Below, one piece after another: positions 26,944-36,409 of a DNA stretch of 64,000 nucleotides (position 1 is its first letter; every line of letters begins with the position of its first letter). A program made the position numbers and the translations under genes. The stretch is from an uncultured Actinomycetes bacterium (GTDB lineage: Bacteria; Actinomycetota; Acidimicrobiia; Acidimicrobiales; RAAP-2): NCBI GenBank assembly GCA_903893745.1, contig CAITNF010000004.1, positions 124,001-188,000 of the forward strand. The letters run 5' to 3'. The notes beneath the pieces are model-generated. The model saw only the letters and a program-made list of their open reading frames with translations. It did not search any database and was not told the origin of the DNA.

Positions 26944-28826
26944 CGCTCTTGGCCCGCGAACTGGGTGTTGTAGAGATCGCGGTACAGCCCACCCGCCACC
27001 AATAACTCATCATGGGTTCCGCGTTGCACAATCATTCCCTTGTCAATGACGAGAATCTGATCCGCGCGTCGAATTGTTGAAAGTCGGTGAGCAATGACTA
27101 GTGACGTGCGTGAGGACATGGTCTCTTCGAGCGCTCGCTGCACCGCAGCCTCACTTTCGTTGTCTAAGTGAGCGGTCGCCTCGTCGAGCACCACGAGACG
27201 CGGTGACTTCAATAGCAATCGGGCCAGCGCCACTCGCTGTTTTTCGCCACCCGAAAGTCGATAGCCACGCTCACCCACCACCGTGTCAAGGCCGAGCGGT
27301 AGTGAAGCAACTAGCTCCCAGATTTGAGCTGCTCGTAACGCCACTTCCAAGTCGGCTTCAGTCGCGTGAGGTTTTGCGAATAAGAGGTTCGCGCGTAGTG
27401 AGTCGTGAAATAAGTGGGGATCTTGCGTGACGACACCCACGGTGTCGCTCAGCGACGCGTTCGTGGCGAGTCGTACGTTCAGACCATTAATGGTCACCTC
27501 ACCGTGCTCAACGTCGTAGAGGCGTGAGACGAGCAGAGAAATTGTCGTCTTCCCAGCGCCGCTCGGGCCAACGAGTGCGGTCATTGTGCCCGGTTGAACG
27601 CTAAAGGTGATGTCGTGGAGCACGGCGGTGCGTGGGCTGTCGTCAAGTACGGCCACTGCCTCGAGCGACGCCAGTGATACTTCTTCGGCCCCGGGATAGG
27701 AGAAATCGACACCCCTAAATTGCAGTTCGGCTGGCCCCCCGGGAATGGTCTGGGCGTCCGGGCTCTCTTGAATCATTGGCTCGAGGTCGAGCACTTCGAA
27801 GAGTCGCTCAAAACTCACCATCGCGGACATGTAATCGATATTCAGATTGGAGAGCTGTGTGAGAGGTCCATACAGGCGCCCCAGGTAGGCCGTCAGCGCG
27901 ACCACCGTACCGATCGCGAGTGTGCCGTGCAGTACCTGAACTCCGCCGAATCCGTACGCGAAGGCCGTTGCCAACGACGCGGTGAGTGATAGGGCCACGA
28001 TGAAGAATCGCTGATACGACGCCTGTCGAACACCCATATCGCGAACCTGACCGGCCCTTGATTCGAAGCGTTCAAGTTCATCATTTGGACGTCCGAACAG
28101 TTTCACCAACATCGCACCGGCGACGTTAAATCGCTCGCTCATCACCATATTCATTTCGGCGTTTAATTGCATACCCTGCTGGAAGAGCGTGCCGAGTCGA
28201 CGGCCAACGTACCGCGCGGGTAGCAGAAAGATTGGCAGCAAGACGAGCGCCACCAACGTCACTGGCCAGCTCAGTACGAACATGGTGGCCAGAATCAACA
28301 CGACTAAAATTATGTTGCCCACTACGTTAGAAAAGAGGTCAGTGAATGCCTGTTGGGCACCGATGACGTCATTATTCAAACGACTAATCAGCGCGCCAGT
28401 CTGCGTTCGTGAAAAAAACGCAATGGGCATCTGCTGAATATGTGCGTAGACCTTGGCTCGTAAATCGTAAATTAAACCCTCACCGATTAGCGCCGAAATT
28501 CGCCGTTGTGCGAGAGAGAGCACGGCGTCGAATATTGCCAGGGCGGCCGTAAGTAGCGACAGTCCAATGATGAGACTTTCACGACGATGTGCAATACCGC
28601 GATCAATAATTGCGCGAAGTACTAATGGAGCAACAGAACTCACCACCGCGTCGAGGACTACCGCCACCAAGAAAATTATGAGCATTTTCCGATACGATCG
28701 CGCGAACTTGAGTATTCGTGGCAACGTGCCCTTTTTCACGCGATGCTCCAGCAAGGTGCGATCACGCTTCATTGATCGAACACTCGATCGTCCGTGCATG
28801 GCTCCGGTCGACCCGTGCATACTCAT
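26940..28826 (-). CDS. ABC exporter, fused permease and ATPase
   Basis: 628 aa half-transporter of the MsbA/MDR type that should work as a dimer. Six TM segments lie in about residues 45-330. The ATPase has Walker A GPSGAGKTT, Q-loop VVTQDPHLF, signature LSGGEKQR, Walker B RLVVLDEAT and the H-loop VIAHRLSTIRRAD. The substrate cannot be told from sequence; lipid, peptide or drug are all possible. The upstream gap holds an inverted repeat (28877-28897). Confidence 0.9.
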   Translation of the reverse strand: MSMHGSTGAMHGRSSVRSMKRDRTLLEHRVKKGTLPRILKFARSYRKMLIIFLVAVVLDAVVSSVAPLVLRAIIDRGIAHRRESLIIGLSLLTAALAIFDAVLSLAQRRISALIGEGLIYDLRAKVYAHIQQMPIAFFSRTQTGALISRLNNDVIGAQQAFTDLFSNVVGNIILVVLILATMFVLSWPVTLVALVLLPIFLLPARYVGRRLGTLFQQGMQLNAEMNMVMSERFNVAGAMLVKLFGRPNDELERFESRAGQVRDMGVRQASYQRFFIVALSLTASLATAFAYGFGGVQVLHGTLAIGTVVALTAYLGRLYGPLTQLSNLNIDYMSAMVSFERLFEVLDLEPMIQESPDAQTIPGGPAELQFRGVDFSYPGAEEVSLASLEAVAVLDDSPRTAVLHDITFSVQPGTMTALVGPSGAGKTTISLLVSRLYDVEHGEVTINGLNVRLATNASLSDTVGVVTQDPHLFHDSLRANLLFAKPHATEADLEVALRAAQIWELVASLPLGLDTVVGERGYRLSGGEKQRVALARLLLKSPRLVVLDEATAHLDNESEAAVQRALEETMSSRTSLVIAHRLSTIRRADQILVIDKGMIVQRGTHDELLVAGGLYRDLYNTQFAGQER

Positions 28827-28876
28827 GTTGGCTTCCCCACAACTTCAAGTGTAGGAATCTTCACCACGACCTCAAA

Positions 28877-28897
28877 CAACCTAGGGACTCTAGGTTG
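28877..28897. promoter_or_regulatory. Inverted repeat CAACCTAG-N5-CTAGGTTG between lysE and the ABC exporter
   Basis: Perfect 8-bp arms with a 5-bp spacer, 51 bp upstream of the ABC gene start. It could be an operator for the exporter promoter, or a weak terminator for the LysE gene: on the minus strand it is followed by only three T residues, and the stem is not GC-rich. I favour an operator, without proof. Confidence 0.4.
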
Positions 28898-28951
28898 AGA
28901 GTACTAACTAACTGGGCCGATCGACAATGCAGATTGCAGCGGCAAAGAGAG

Positions 28952-29593
28952 TTACGAAGCAATCGCACTCTCAAGAATGAGGACTCCTAATGCGCACATC
29001 ACTACTCCCCCAATGGTGCGCAGCATCTCCAAGCGCTTAGGTGAGTCAGCCAGCCACTCTCGAGCAGTACCCGCAATTAAACCCCACGTGGCGTCACTCA
29101 CGAATCCCATTACAGTGAAAATGGCGCCTAAAAGAAGCAGCTGCGCCGTCACGCTTCCGTGACTTCGGTCGACGAAGTGGGGGAAGACCGCACCGAAAAA
29201 CACCAGCGACTTCGGATTAAGTATGCCCACCACGAAACCCTGACGAACGATCATCAGATTAGTGGGACGCTGCGGTTCTCGCTTGGTCATGGCCTGCGCG
29301 TGCTCTTTTCTATGGCGCAGCGCATCGACACCCAACCACAACAAGTACGCGCCACCAGCTACCTGCAGCACAATTGAAAGCGGTTTGGAGCGCTGCAAGA
29401 GTGGTCCAAGTCCAACTGCCATCATCTCCGCTAGCAAGATCGTGCCCAAACTATTTCCGAGGACGGTCAACACTGCGACCACCCTCCCCCACGCCACTCC
29501 GCGGGCCAACGTAAATAAGACGCTCGGACCCGGTACCAGGATTATCAGGGCTGACGAGATGAAGAACGCTGCGAGTCGACTGCCGCTAATCAT
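28952..29593 (-). CDS. LysE/RhtB family amino acid exporter
   Basis: 213 aa, about six TM segments. The family signature VPGPSVLFTLARGVAWGR is near the N-terminus, GGAYLLWLGVDALRHRK at about 75-95, and FVVGILNPKSLVFFGAVFPHF in the middle. Exports amino acids or related small molecules by proton exchange; the substrate is not readable. It overlaps the end of the YczE-like gene by 8 bp, so the two are co-expressed. Confidence 0.88.
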   Translation of the reverse strand: MISGSRLAAFFISSALIILVPGPSVLFTLARGVAWGRVVAVLTVLGNSLGTILLAEMMAVGLGPLLQRSKPLSIVLQVAGGAYLLWLGVDALRHRKEHAQAMTKREPQRPTNLMIVRQGFVVGILNPKSLVFFGAVFPHFVDRSHGSVTAQLLLLGAIFTVMGFVSDATWGLIAGTAREWLADSPKRLEMLRTIGGVVMCALGVLILESAIAS

Positions 29594-30239
29594 GAGCGAC
29601 GAACTTCAGAACTTTGCTTAGAAGATTCAGAGATAGTCCGATACTAAATCCAATAGTGGTGGCGAACACAACCGTGCCAATTCCCACCGTACCGCCGAGT
29701 GACCATCCCACTGCCAGCACTATCACTTCGATTCCTAAACGCACGTAGACAACGCTCACACCAAAGTGACGATGGAGGCTCGTCATGAGACCGTCTCGGG
29801 GGCCCGGTCCTAAAGCCGTGGTCAAGTAGAGAGCGCTGCCAATACCAATGACCACGACTGCGGCGACGATGTAGAGACATTTAATTGCCGGGTTGGTCGG
29901 CAGTGGAAGCCACGCCGCGGTGAGATCGAGAAAAGTCGCGATGATGACGAGATTGGCAATCGTTCCCAGTCCTGGTCGCTCACGCAGCGGGAACCATAGC
30001 AACAGCACCACTGCGCTAATTGCGGCGGTAGACCAGCCAATTGAGATGTGAGCGTGTTTGGAAATGCCTTCGGCAAAGACTGTCCAAGGTGTCGCTCCCC
30101 AGCGTGAGTCAACTAAAAGACCCTCGCCAAAACCAAAGAGGCTGAGTCCGAAGACCAGTGGAATGAACATTCGCGGTCGAAACGACCAAGTCGACGTTGC
30201 GCGCCATGGTGTACGAGGAATTGCGTGACTCAGTTTCAC
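29586..30239 (-). CDS. YczE/YyaS/YitT-like integral membrane protein
   Basis: 217 aa with about five TM segments. GLLVDSRWGATPWTVFAEG near residue 40 and LTTALGPGPRDGLMTSLHRH near 140 match the YczE group, whose function is unknown. GTG start at 30239, with TAGCCT 7 bp upstream, which suggests an almost leaderless mRNA. The coupled LysE gene hints at a transport-related role, but this is only context. Confidence 0.75.
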   Translation of the reverse strand: MKLSHAIPRTPWRATSTWSFRPRMFIPLVFGLSLFGFGEGLLVDSRWGATPWTVFAEGISKHAHISIGWSTAAISAVVLLLWFPLRERPGLGTIANLVIIATFLDLTAAWLPLPTNPAIKCLYIVAAVVVIGIGSALYLTTALGPGPRDGLMTSLHRHFGVSVVYVRLGIEVIVLAVGWSLGGTVGIGTVVFATTIGFSIGLSLNLLSKVLKFVAHD

Positions 30240-30309
30240 CAGGCGAAGGCTACTGGCTTATCACGCACATGCGGAAGCCGCTTGCGACGACCTGTGGTTG
30301 GCGCGGCCG

Positions 30310-33300
30310 CTAGCGAGCTTTCGCACTCACCTCAGTTGATTGCGGACCAGTACCGATGCTATTCACCGCAGCAATTTTGTAGTAGTACGTCGTACCCGAA
30401 ACAGTCGATGTCGAATTCGAGTAATTACACGTATTCGATGAGCACGTCACCGTCGCGAAGCTCACTTCGTTCCCGCTCGTCGTTGAGCGGTACACCACGT
30501 AAGAAGTAACCGAAGATCCACCATTTGAGGTCGGCGTTGTCCACGTCAGTCGAACACCGCTCCCCGACGTCGCGGTAGTGGCCGTTGGTGAATTGGGTGC
30601 CCCAGGAACATTCGCTGGTTTCGCCGAAAGCTGTGCGGACGCCGGCGAACTTCCAACAACGTTGAGCGCTTTGACCGTGAAGTAGTAGGTCGTCGAGTTG
30701 GTCAGCGCGGTGGCGGTGTAGGTGAGCGTTGTCGATGAGAGCGGCGTTAACCCGTTCAGTGGTGTGGCCGACTGACCACCCGATGTCGTGCCCATAAAGA
30801 CGTTGTAGCCAGTAATTAGCGACCCACCAATGTTGGTCGGTGCCGTCCAAGTCAGCGTCACCTGCGTGTTACCCGCAACTGCGCTCTTTAGGGTTGGAGA
30901 TCCGGGAACGGTCGCGGGTAGAGCGCTCACTTCGTTAGAAGCGAGCGAGAGTCCAATAGAGTTTTTTGCCTTCACGACGAAGTAATACGTTGTGCCATTC
31001 GTAAGCCCAGTCGCCGAATACGTCGTGGTGGTCACCGCGGACGAGTTAAGGGCCGTGGCCGACTCGCCACCTGCACTCGTGCCTCGGTAGATGTAGTAGC
31101 CCGACGTCGCCGTTCCTCCGGCAATGGGCACGGTCCACGTCAGTTGCACGGAAGTATTTCCCGCGGTCGCGGTCGTGATGACCGGAGAGCCCGGTACCGC
31201 GCCGGGAGTGGCGGACTTCTCGGACGACAATGGTGACTGACCGGCTAGATTCACCGCGGCAACTTTGAAAAAGTAAGCCGTACCATTCGTCAAACTCGTA
31301 GCGGTGTAGGTCAGTGTCGAACTCGACAGTGGTGTTCCACCATTGAGAGGGGTGGGTGATTCGCCACCAGAAGTCGTGCCCATGTATACGTTGTAGCCAC
31401 TGATTGTGAGCCCACCATTGACCGAAGGGGCGGTCCACGCCAGGGTCACGGACGTATTCCCGGCCGTAGCACTCGACAGGGTGGGCGCAGCTGGAACACC
31501 GGGGGTCTTGGCTGATACTTCTGTCGACCATGGTGAGGGACCAGCCGCGTTGACGGTTCGAACTCTGAAGTAGTAGGTGGTGTTACTCGACAAACTTGAT
31601 GCGGTGTACGACGTTGTGCCAATCAAGGCTGAACCATTGCTAGGTGTCGCCCCTTCGCCACCGGCCGATGTTCCGATGTACACGTTGTAGCCAAGAATGG
31701 GCGATCCACCGGTAGTCGCTGATGCCGTCCACGAAAGTTGCACGGAGCTGGCCGCGGGGGTCGGCGAGGCAACCGTCGGGGCTGCAGGAATAGTGATTGA
31801 GTTGGTTGACAATTCATTCGATGCAACAGAAGTTGCGGCCGAGTTGATCTCTTTCACGGTGAAGTAGTACGACGTTCCATTCGTCAAGCCACCAGTTGTG
31901 TAGGTCGTGGACGATATTGGCGTCGTGCCGTTCAGCGCAGAACTCGATTCGCCTCCCGCCGAGGTACCTCGATAGACGTTGTAGCCAGTTATTGTTCCAC
32001 CGCCAGTATTGGTTCCGTGGGTCCACGTCAATACCGCCACTCCATTTTTGGAAGTGATTGAAGCAAGCGTGGGAGCACTAGGCGCTGAAGCTGTCGCACT
32101 CGGCGCTACAAAAAGTTCATTCGAGAGCGGAGATTCAATGGTGCTGGCGTTAAGGGCGCTCACCTTGAAGAAGTAGGTCGTTGCGTTCGTTAGAGAACTA
32201 ATCGTGCAGGTTGTCACGGCAATGTTTGCGCAGCCGGTAACTGGAGGTCCCGATTCACCGCCCGAACTCGTCCCCTGATAGACGTTGTAGCCCGTTACTG
32301 GCGCATTGCCAAGATTCAGCGGTGGCGACCACGTCAACGTCACCGCGTTATTTGCTGGACTGACTGTCGTGAGTATTGGCGCACTGGTCGCGACTGCTGA
32401 TCCGGGGGTCACCGAAACTTCAGTGGAGAATGCTGATTCACCGACACTATTGAGGGCGCTCAACTTGAAGTAGTAGGTCGTTGCGTTCGTTAGAGAACTA
32501 ATCGTGCAGGTCGTCACGGCAATATTTGCGCAGCCGATAACCGCAGTTCCCGATTCACCGCCCGAACTCGTCCCCTGATAGACGTTGTAGCCCGTTACCT
32601 TGGATCCATTATTAGTGGATGGCATTGTCCAACTTAGAGTTGCCGCCCCGTCAAAAGGCACAACACTTACGCTGTTGGGTGGAGTCGTCGGGGCTGCTGG
32701 GGTACTAAACGCTGCCATGCTGTCGGGTGACGCTCCGGGGGTGCCCAGTCCAGCCGGTCCGTTGTAGCCACCCGGCAAGCTCTTCGATGCATCACAGAGA
32801 TACGCCGCTGTAGCGCTGCAGGTACCGTCAGTTCCCGCAGTAACGGGCACGAGCGAACTCGTGGCGTTATAGAGATCGGCCGCCGGGTAAGGAGCGTTGC
32901 CCGATGGTCGCCCCGCCAGGGCAAAGAGGGCGCCAATTATTGGTGACGCGACACTGGTGCCACCGATGATGCTGAGTGCGGCACTTGTACCGTAGGTGTC
33001 ATAGACCCAGACTCCCGTCGCGGGGTCCGCCACCGCCGAGACATCCGCAACCGTCCGACGCGAGCAGCCGGCGTCGTGTTGCCAGGTGGGCTTTGGCTCG
33101 AAAGCACTGCAACCAGCTCCAGCACCGCTCCACACTGTTTCGCTACCGTCACGAATAGTCGTTCCGGTCTGGGTCAAGCTCGTGCCACCAACAGCCACGA
33201 CGTTCGGCGACGCCGCTGGATACTCAACGCCGTAACCGCTGTCACCCGATGCCGCCACAATGGCGACTCCTGGGTGGTTGTAGTAGCTCGAGTCGTACGT

Positions 33301-34041
33301 AGTCTCACCCGAAGACTCGCCACCACCGTAACTATTCGAGACCACCGTGGCCCCAAGGGCTACAGCTTCATTCACTGCAGTGCCTAAATCTGCAAATGAG
33401 GCACTAGTGGCTTCAACGACGAGAATCTGACAGTTCGGACAGATTGCGCTGACCATCTCGACGTCGAGCGACGTCTCTAGCGCCCAACCTGAATTCGCCG
33501 CAGGCAGCGCCGTCGTCGAACCCGTTTGACCAACCTTTTCAAAGACACACCCCGAATTAACCGGCGACACTGTTCCAGTGGCACAGGGCGTTAGTCCAAA
33601 GTAGTTTCGGTAGTAGGCCAGATCGGCAGCCAAATTCGGAGCGTCGTACGCATCGACAATTCCGACAATCTGGCCAACGCCACCGTTGAATTCCGCTGAA
33701 GCCGATGCCACGTTGTAGGCAGCTTGCAGATAGGCCGGTGAGTAGGCACCGTTATTCCCGATGGCCGCCTTCAATCCCTGGACTCGCCCCGGTTGGGGAA
33801 TCGAATTTTTCGCAGAGCTATCAGTGCGAATCTGCGCATTGCAGTGAGCCGTCCCAACGCTTACCGCATAGGAGCAGACGTTGACGCTGCTCAACCCTCC
33901 AGGAAGTGTCGTGGTGTGGAACGCGGTGGGCAGCGATGACGCGTTCGCTGGCACCAACGGTAAAAGTGAACCAAGAAGAGTAACGACCGCAATCGTTACC
34001 CCACGCCGAGACAACACTCGTAACATCGGGGAAATCGTCAT
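30310..34041 (-). CDS. Secreted S53 (sedolisin/kumamolisin-type) serine-carboxyl peptidase with eight FN3 repeats
   Basis: 1243 aa. Signal peptide 1-34 ending PANA. The peptidase domain spans about 88-450. The catalytic set is Glu189 and Asp193 (WALETSLDVEM), oxyanion Asp267 (ASGDSG) and Ser363 (GGTSVASP). The C-terminal calcium-site region resembles YNGPAGLGTP. Eight fibronectin type III units of about 95-100 aa fill 454-1243, each with TGYNVYxGTSxGGES near its centre. The usual long S53 prodomain is missing: only about 50 residues separate the signal peptide from the domain. No sorting motif or C-terminal TM is seen, so it is likely released or held through FN3 contacts. It is active at acid pH in characterised relatives. 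Confidence 0.9.
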   Translation of the reverse strand: MTISPMLRVLSRRGVTIAVVTLLGSLLPLVPANASSLPTAFHTTTLPGGLSSVNVCSYAVSVGTAHCNAQIRTDSSAKNSIPQPGRVQGLKAAIGNNGAYSPAYLQAAYNVASASAEFNGGVGQIVGIVDAYDAPNLAADLAYYRNYFGLTPCATGTVSPVNSGCVFEKVGQTGSTTALPAANSGWALETSLDVEMVSAICPNCQILVVEATSASFADLGTAVNEAVALGATVVSNSYGGGESSGETTYDSSYYNHPGVAIVAASGDSGYGVEYPAASPNVVAVGGTSLTQTGTTIRDGSETVWSGAGAGCSAFEPKPTWQHDAGCSRRTVADVSAVADPATGVWVYDTYGTSAALSIIGGTSVASPIIGALFALAGRPSGNAPYPAADLYNATSSLVPVTAGTDGTCSATAAYLCDASKSLPGGYNGPAGLGTPGASPDSMAAFSTPAAPTTPPNSVSVVPFDGAATLSWTMPSTNNGSKVTGYNVYQGTSSGGESGTAVIGCANIAVTTCTISSLTNATTYYFKLSALNSVGESAFSTEVSVTPGSAVATSAPILTTVSPANNAVTLTWSPPLNLGNAPVTGYNVYQGTSSGGESGPPVTGCANIAVTTCTISSLTNATTYFFKVSALNASTIESPLSNELFVAPSATASAPSAPTLASITSKNGVAVLTWTHGTNTGGGTITGYNVYRGTSAGGESSSALNGTTPISSTTYTTGGLTNGTSYYFTVKEINSAATSVASNELSTNSITIPAAPTVASPTPAASSVQLSWTASATTGGSPILGYNVYIGTSAGGEGATPSNGSALIGTTSYTASSLSSNTTYYFRVRTVNAAGPSPWSTEVSAKTPGVPAAPTLSSATAGNTSVTLAWTAPSVNGGLTISGYNVYMGTTSGGESPTPLNGGTPLSSSTLTYTATSLTNGTAYFFKVAAVNLAGQSPLSSEKSATPGAVPGSPVITTATAGNTSVQLTWTVPIAGGTATSGYYIYRGTSAGGESATALNSSAVTTTTYSATGLTNGTTYYFVVKAKNSIGLSLASNEVSALPATVPGSPTLKSAVAGNTQVTLTWTAPTNIGGSLITGYNVFMGTTSGGQSATPLNGLTPLSSTTLTYTATALTNSTTYYFTVKALNVVGSSPASAQLSAKPANVPGAPNSPTATTATSGSGVRLTWTTPTSNGGSSVTSYVVYRSTTSGNEVSFATVTCSSNTCNYSNSTSTVSGTTYYYKIAAVNSIGTGPQSTEVSAKAR
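32161..32599 (-). repeat. 300-bp-period near-identical repeat inside two FN3 units
   Basis: Bases 32161-32299 and 32461-32599 are almost identical, offset by exactly 300 bp (100 codons). They encode the same second half of FN3 units 1 and 2 of the S53 peptidase. The other FN3 units are far more diverged, so this points to a recent duplication or gene conversion. Confidence 0.85.
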
Positions 34042-34207
34042 CGAAGCAGAGTCTATGACCGATGTCGGTTAAAAAAAGTCGCCAATCTTTCTGGAGCCCC
34101 AAAACAATTGAACTCTTGGCAAATGCACAGATACCGTCAATCGATTGCACAAAATCAGCGGCAAAATGACTAAGAGCAAAGTTGCTTCGTTCGAAAAAAT
34201 GGGAAAC

Positions 34208-34284
34208 TGGTGGGCGCTGGGGGACTCGAACCCTCGACCTCAGCCGTGTGAAGGCTGCGCTCTAACCAACTGAGCTAAGCGCCC
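34208..34284 (-). tRNA. tRNA-Val (anticodon CAC)
   Basis: Full cloverleaf on the minus strand: acceptor GGGCGCT/AGCGCCC, D-arm with GCTCAGTTGGTTAGAGC, anticodon stem CAGCC/GGCTG around loop TTCACAC (anticodon CAC, reads GUG), T-arm GTTCGAGTC. Discriminator A73 and an encoded CCA (34208-34210). Confidence 0.95.
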
Positions 34285-34335
34285 GACCAGGCAATCCTAA
34301 TGCCTCAAGGTTGCCTTCACCTTGCACGAGCGTTG

Positions 34336-34341
34336 TAGCCT
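34336..34341 (+). promoter_or_regulatory. Predicted -10 element before the membrane protein at 34348
   Basis: TAGCCT at -12 to -7 from the GTG at 34348, with a possible -35 TTGCCT at 34311-34316 (19-bp spacer). Supports the GTG as start of a leaderless mRNA. Confidence 0.45.
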
Positions 34342-34347
34342 TCACCT

Positions 34348-34995
34348 GTGCCAGAAAATCCCGACACACCGCCAACTTCTAATCGTCGCGGCCGACGACG
34401 AGTTTCCGCAGTACCTCGCGAAGTAGTAATGGGCCTCGACTCAATTGAGCGCGGCATCAGCCTCTTTGCTGGGGCCATCGCCATGATCCTCGCGGCCGTC
34501 CTAAGCCCTCACCTCTTGAAGGCGACCTGGGTAACTGACAGCGCGAAACCATCGAAACTTAAAACCTGCGCTGCGGGCTTTCACCTCGTGCTCAGCCTCT
34601 GTGAGCGTCATCGTCTGACGCACCCCTCCGACTGGCTTCCACAGTTTCTCGAGATCTTGATTGTTGGACTGGCCATCATCTTCTTTGCCCTCCGTCGCAA
34701 GCGTGCGGGTGTCGCGGTTGGTGGCCTCCTATTAGGACTAGCACTTGGCTCCGTTGGTTTGCCCTTTCTCTTCGTTGGCGGTTGGCTCATCATTCGAGCA
34801 CTTCGACTTCAAAAATACGGTGACGCCAGTTTTCGAGGCTCCTCAATTAAGGCTCGAGAAGTGGCGAAAGCTCGGCGCGAAGGTCGAACGGTTGATACTT
34901 CTCCACCGGGAAATTCAATCACCACAAAAAGTGCGAGCGCCCCGGCACCCTCAAAGCGCTACACGCCCAAGAAGCGAACGCGCAAGACCAGGTAA
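34348..34995 (+). CDS. Hypothetical membrane protein, basic C-terminus
   Basis: 215 aa. I do not recognise a family. A basic N-terminal 25 residues precedes a TM segment at about 34-55, then a Cys-containing loop (KTCAAGFHLVLSLC), two or three TM segments at about 98-150 (LEILIVGLAIIFFALRRKRA and the Gly-rich run after it), and a Lys/Arg-rich tail. The tail resembles the ends of small actinobacterial integral membrane proteins. It overlaps plsC by 1 bp (TAATG), so both are co-transcribed. Confidence 0.7.
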   Translation: MPENPDTPPTSNRRGRRRVSAVPREVVMGLDSIERGISLFAGAIAMILAAVLSPHLLKATWVTDSAKPSKLKTCAAGFHLVLSLCERHRLTHPSDWLPQFLEILIVGLAIIFFALRRKRAGVAVGGLLLGLALGSVGLPFLFVGGWLIIRALRLQKYGDASFRGSSIKAREVAKARREGRTVDTSPPGNSITTKSASAPAPSKRYTPKKRTRKTR

Positions 34996-35732
34996 TGGCT
35001 CAACTCGGTCTTGACTTCCCTACCAAATGGGGTCGTGGTTACAGCGCGCGAATTGTTCGAAACTTAATTCAGGGTTACATGCTCGCACCGTTCGTGCGTT
35101 ACATGTCCTCGCTCGAGGTCCAGGGCCTTGAGCATCTGAGTGGTCCGGGGCCATTCATTTTTGCAGCGAATCACACCAGCCATCTCGATACCCCACTCGT
35201 ACTCACTGCGCTACCTGATTCGCAACGCAAGCGAACCGTTGTTGCCGCCGCAATGGATAATTTCTTTATGAGCGCGTCCAAGGGTTTCCCAACAGTGTTG
35301 ATCTTCAACGCAATCCCGATTGACCGTCACAAGATAAATCGACGTAGCGCGCAGCTCGCTTTGGAACTAGTAGAAGATAAGTGGAATCTTTTGATTTATC
35401 CAGAAGGTGGGCGAACCCCCGACGGAGCACTCCAAGATTTCAAGGGGGGTGCTGCCTATCTCGCGCAACGCGCGAACGCCACCGTGATTCCCGTTTACAT
35501 TCATGGTGCCGGCGAAATCCAGGGCCCGAAATTTGCGAAGGCCCCGCAGTACACCACGGCGAAAAACAACCAGCGCCATCACGTCGTTGTGGCTTTTGGG
35601 CCGGGTCTGCAAGCAGATGATAATGAGAATCTGCGCCACTTGAGTGGCCGAATTGAAGAGGCGGTAATCAAACTCGGTCGCGAAGTCAGCGGCGACACTG
35701 AGTTTGGTGCCCCGCGACCAAGCGCTTCTTAA
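34995..35732 (+). CDS. plsC: 1-acyl-sn-glycerol-3-phosphate acyltransferase (PlsC family)
   Basis: 245 aa. PlsC adds the second acyl chain to make phosphatidic acid. The catalytic HX4D is NHTSHLDTPLV, and the glycerol-phosphate binding motif is YPEGGRTPDGAL. Length is normal. TTAA at 35729-35732 contains its stop and that of gatD on the other strand. Family members can acylate other lipids, so the exact substrate is inferred. Confidence 0.88.
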   Translation: MAQLGLDFPTKWGRGYSARIVRNLIQGYMLAPFVRYMSSLEVQGLEHLSGPGPFIFAANHTSHLDTPLVLTALPDSQRKRTVVAAAMDNFFMSASKGFPTVLIFNAIPIDRHKINRRSAQLALELVEDKWNLLIYPEGGRTPDGALQDFKGGAAYLAQRANATVIPVYIHGAGEIQGPKFAKAPQYTTAKNNQRHHVVVAFGPGLQADDNENLRHLSGRIEEAVIKLGREVSGDTEFGAPRPSAS

Positions 35733-36409
35733 CCCCTCAACAACGTTTGACACCTCTCGGCGTAGAGCCGATCGGCCATAGTGACGAGTGGCTCAAGCGG
35801 ACGCGCCAGCACGGCCGCCAGCACGGTGTCCGCAAACCACGGATTTAAGGCCATGACCGGGCCGTGTGCGTACGTCGCCCAAATCCGATCGACACAGTAA
35901 CCATCAACCGATCCATCGTTACCGCGACCCAGCCGTAATGCTCCGAGAGGTTCCACACCCTCACCCAACATCGTCACACCACCATGATTCTCAAAACCCA
36001 CTAGAAGATGATCGCCAACCGAGACCAGCAGATCACCAACGGATCGCGAAGAACCCCTTCGCGTCGTGACATCAACAATCCCGAGTCCGGGAACAACGGC
36101 GTCACCCTCAATACTGAAGGACTGACCCAGTAGTTGCAGTCCCGCACAGACCGCCACGACGTAGGCGCCGTCAGCCACCCGTGGCGCAAATTCCTGACCG
36201 GCTAACAACTCACAAGCCAAGCGTTGCGGTCCATCCTCACCACCGCCCAGTAAATAGAGATCAGCTTCTGGAATCTGATCAGTCATCTCAACCATGGTGA
36301 GAGACACGTCAATCCCGCGGCGCTCAGCGCGTTGCGCCACCACGAGTCCATTGCCTGCGTCGCCGTAGGTCCCGAGCAGATCTGGGTAAAGAACGGCGAT
36401 CTTCAACAC
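35729..36409 (-). CDS. gatD: Lipid II isoglutaminyl synthase, glutaminase subunit GatD
   Basis: 226 aa CobB/CobQ-type glutaminase. With MurT it amidates the D-Glu of the lipid II stem peptide to D-isoGln. The nucleophile is Cys88 (VCAGLQLLG) and the His is His182 (YAHGPVMALNPW). GFENHGG is typical of the family. It overlaps murT by 7 bp. Confidence 0.93.
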   Translation of the reverse strand: MLKIAVLYPDLLGTYGDAGNGLVVAQRAERRGIDVSLTMVEMTDQIPEADLYLLGGGEDGPQRLACELLAGQEFAPRVADGAYVVAVCAGLQLLGQSFSIEGDAVVPGLGIVDVTTRRGSSRSVGDLLVSVGDHLLVGFENHGGVTMLGEGVEPLGALRLGRGNDGSVDGYCVDRIWATYAHGPVMALNPWFADTVLAAVLARPLEPLVTMADRLYAERCQTLLRG

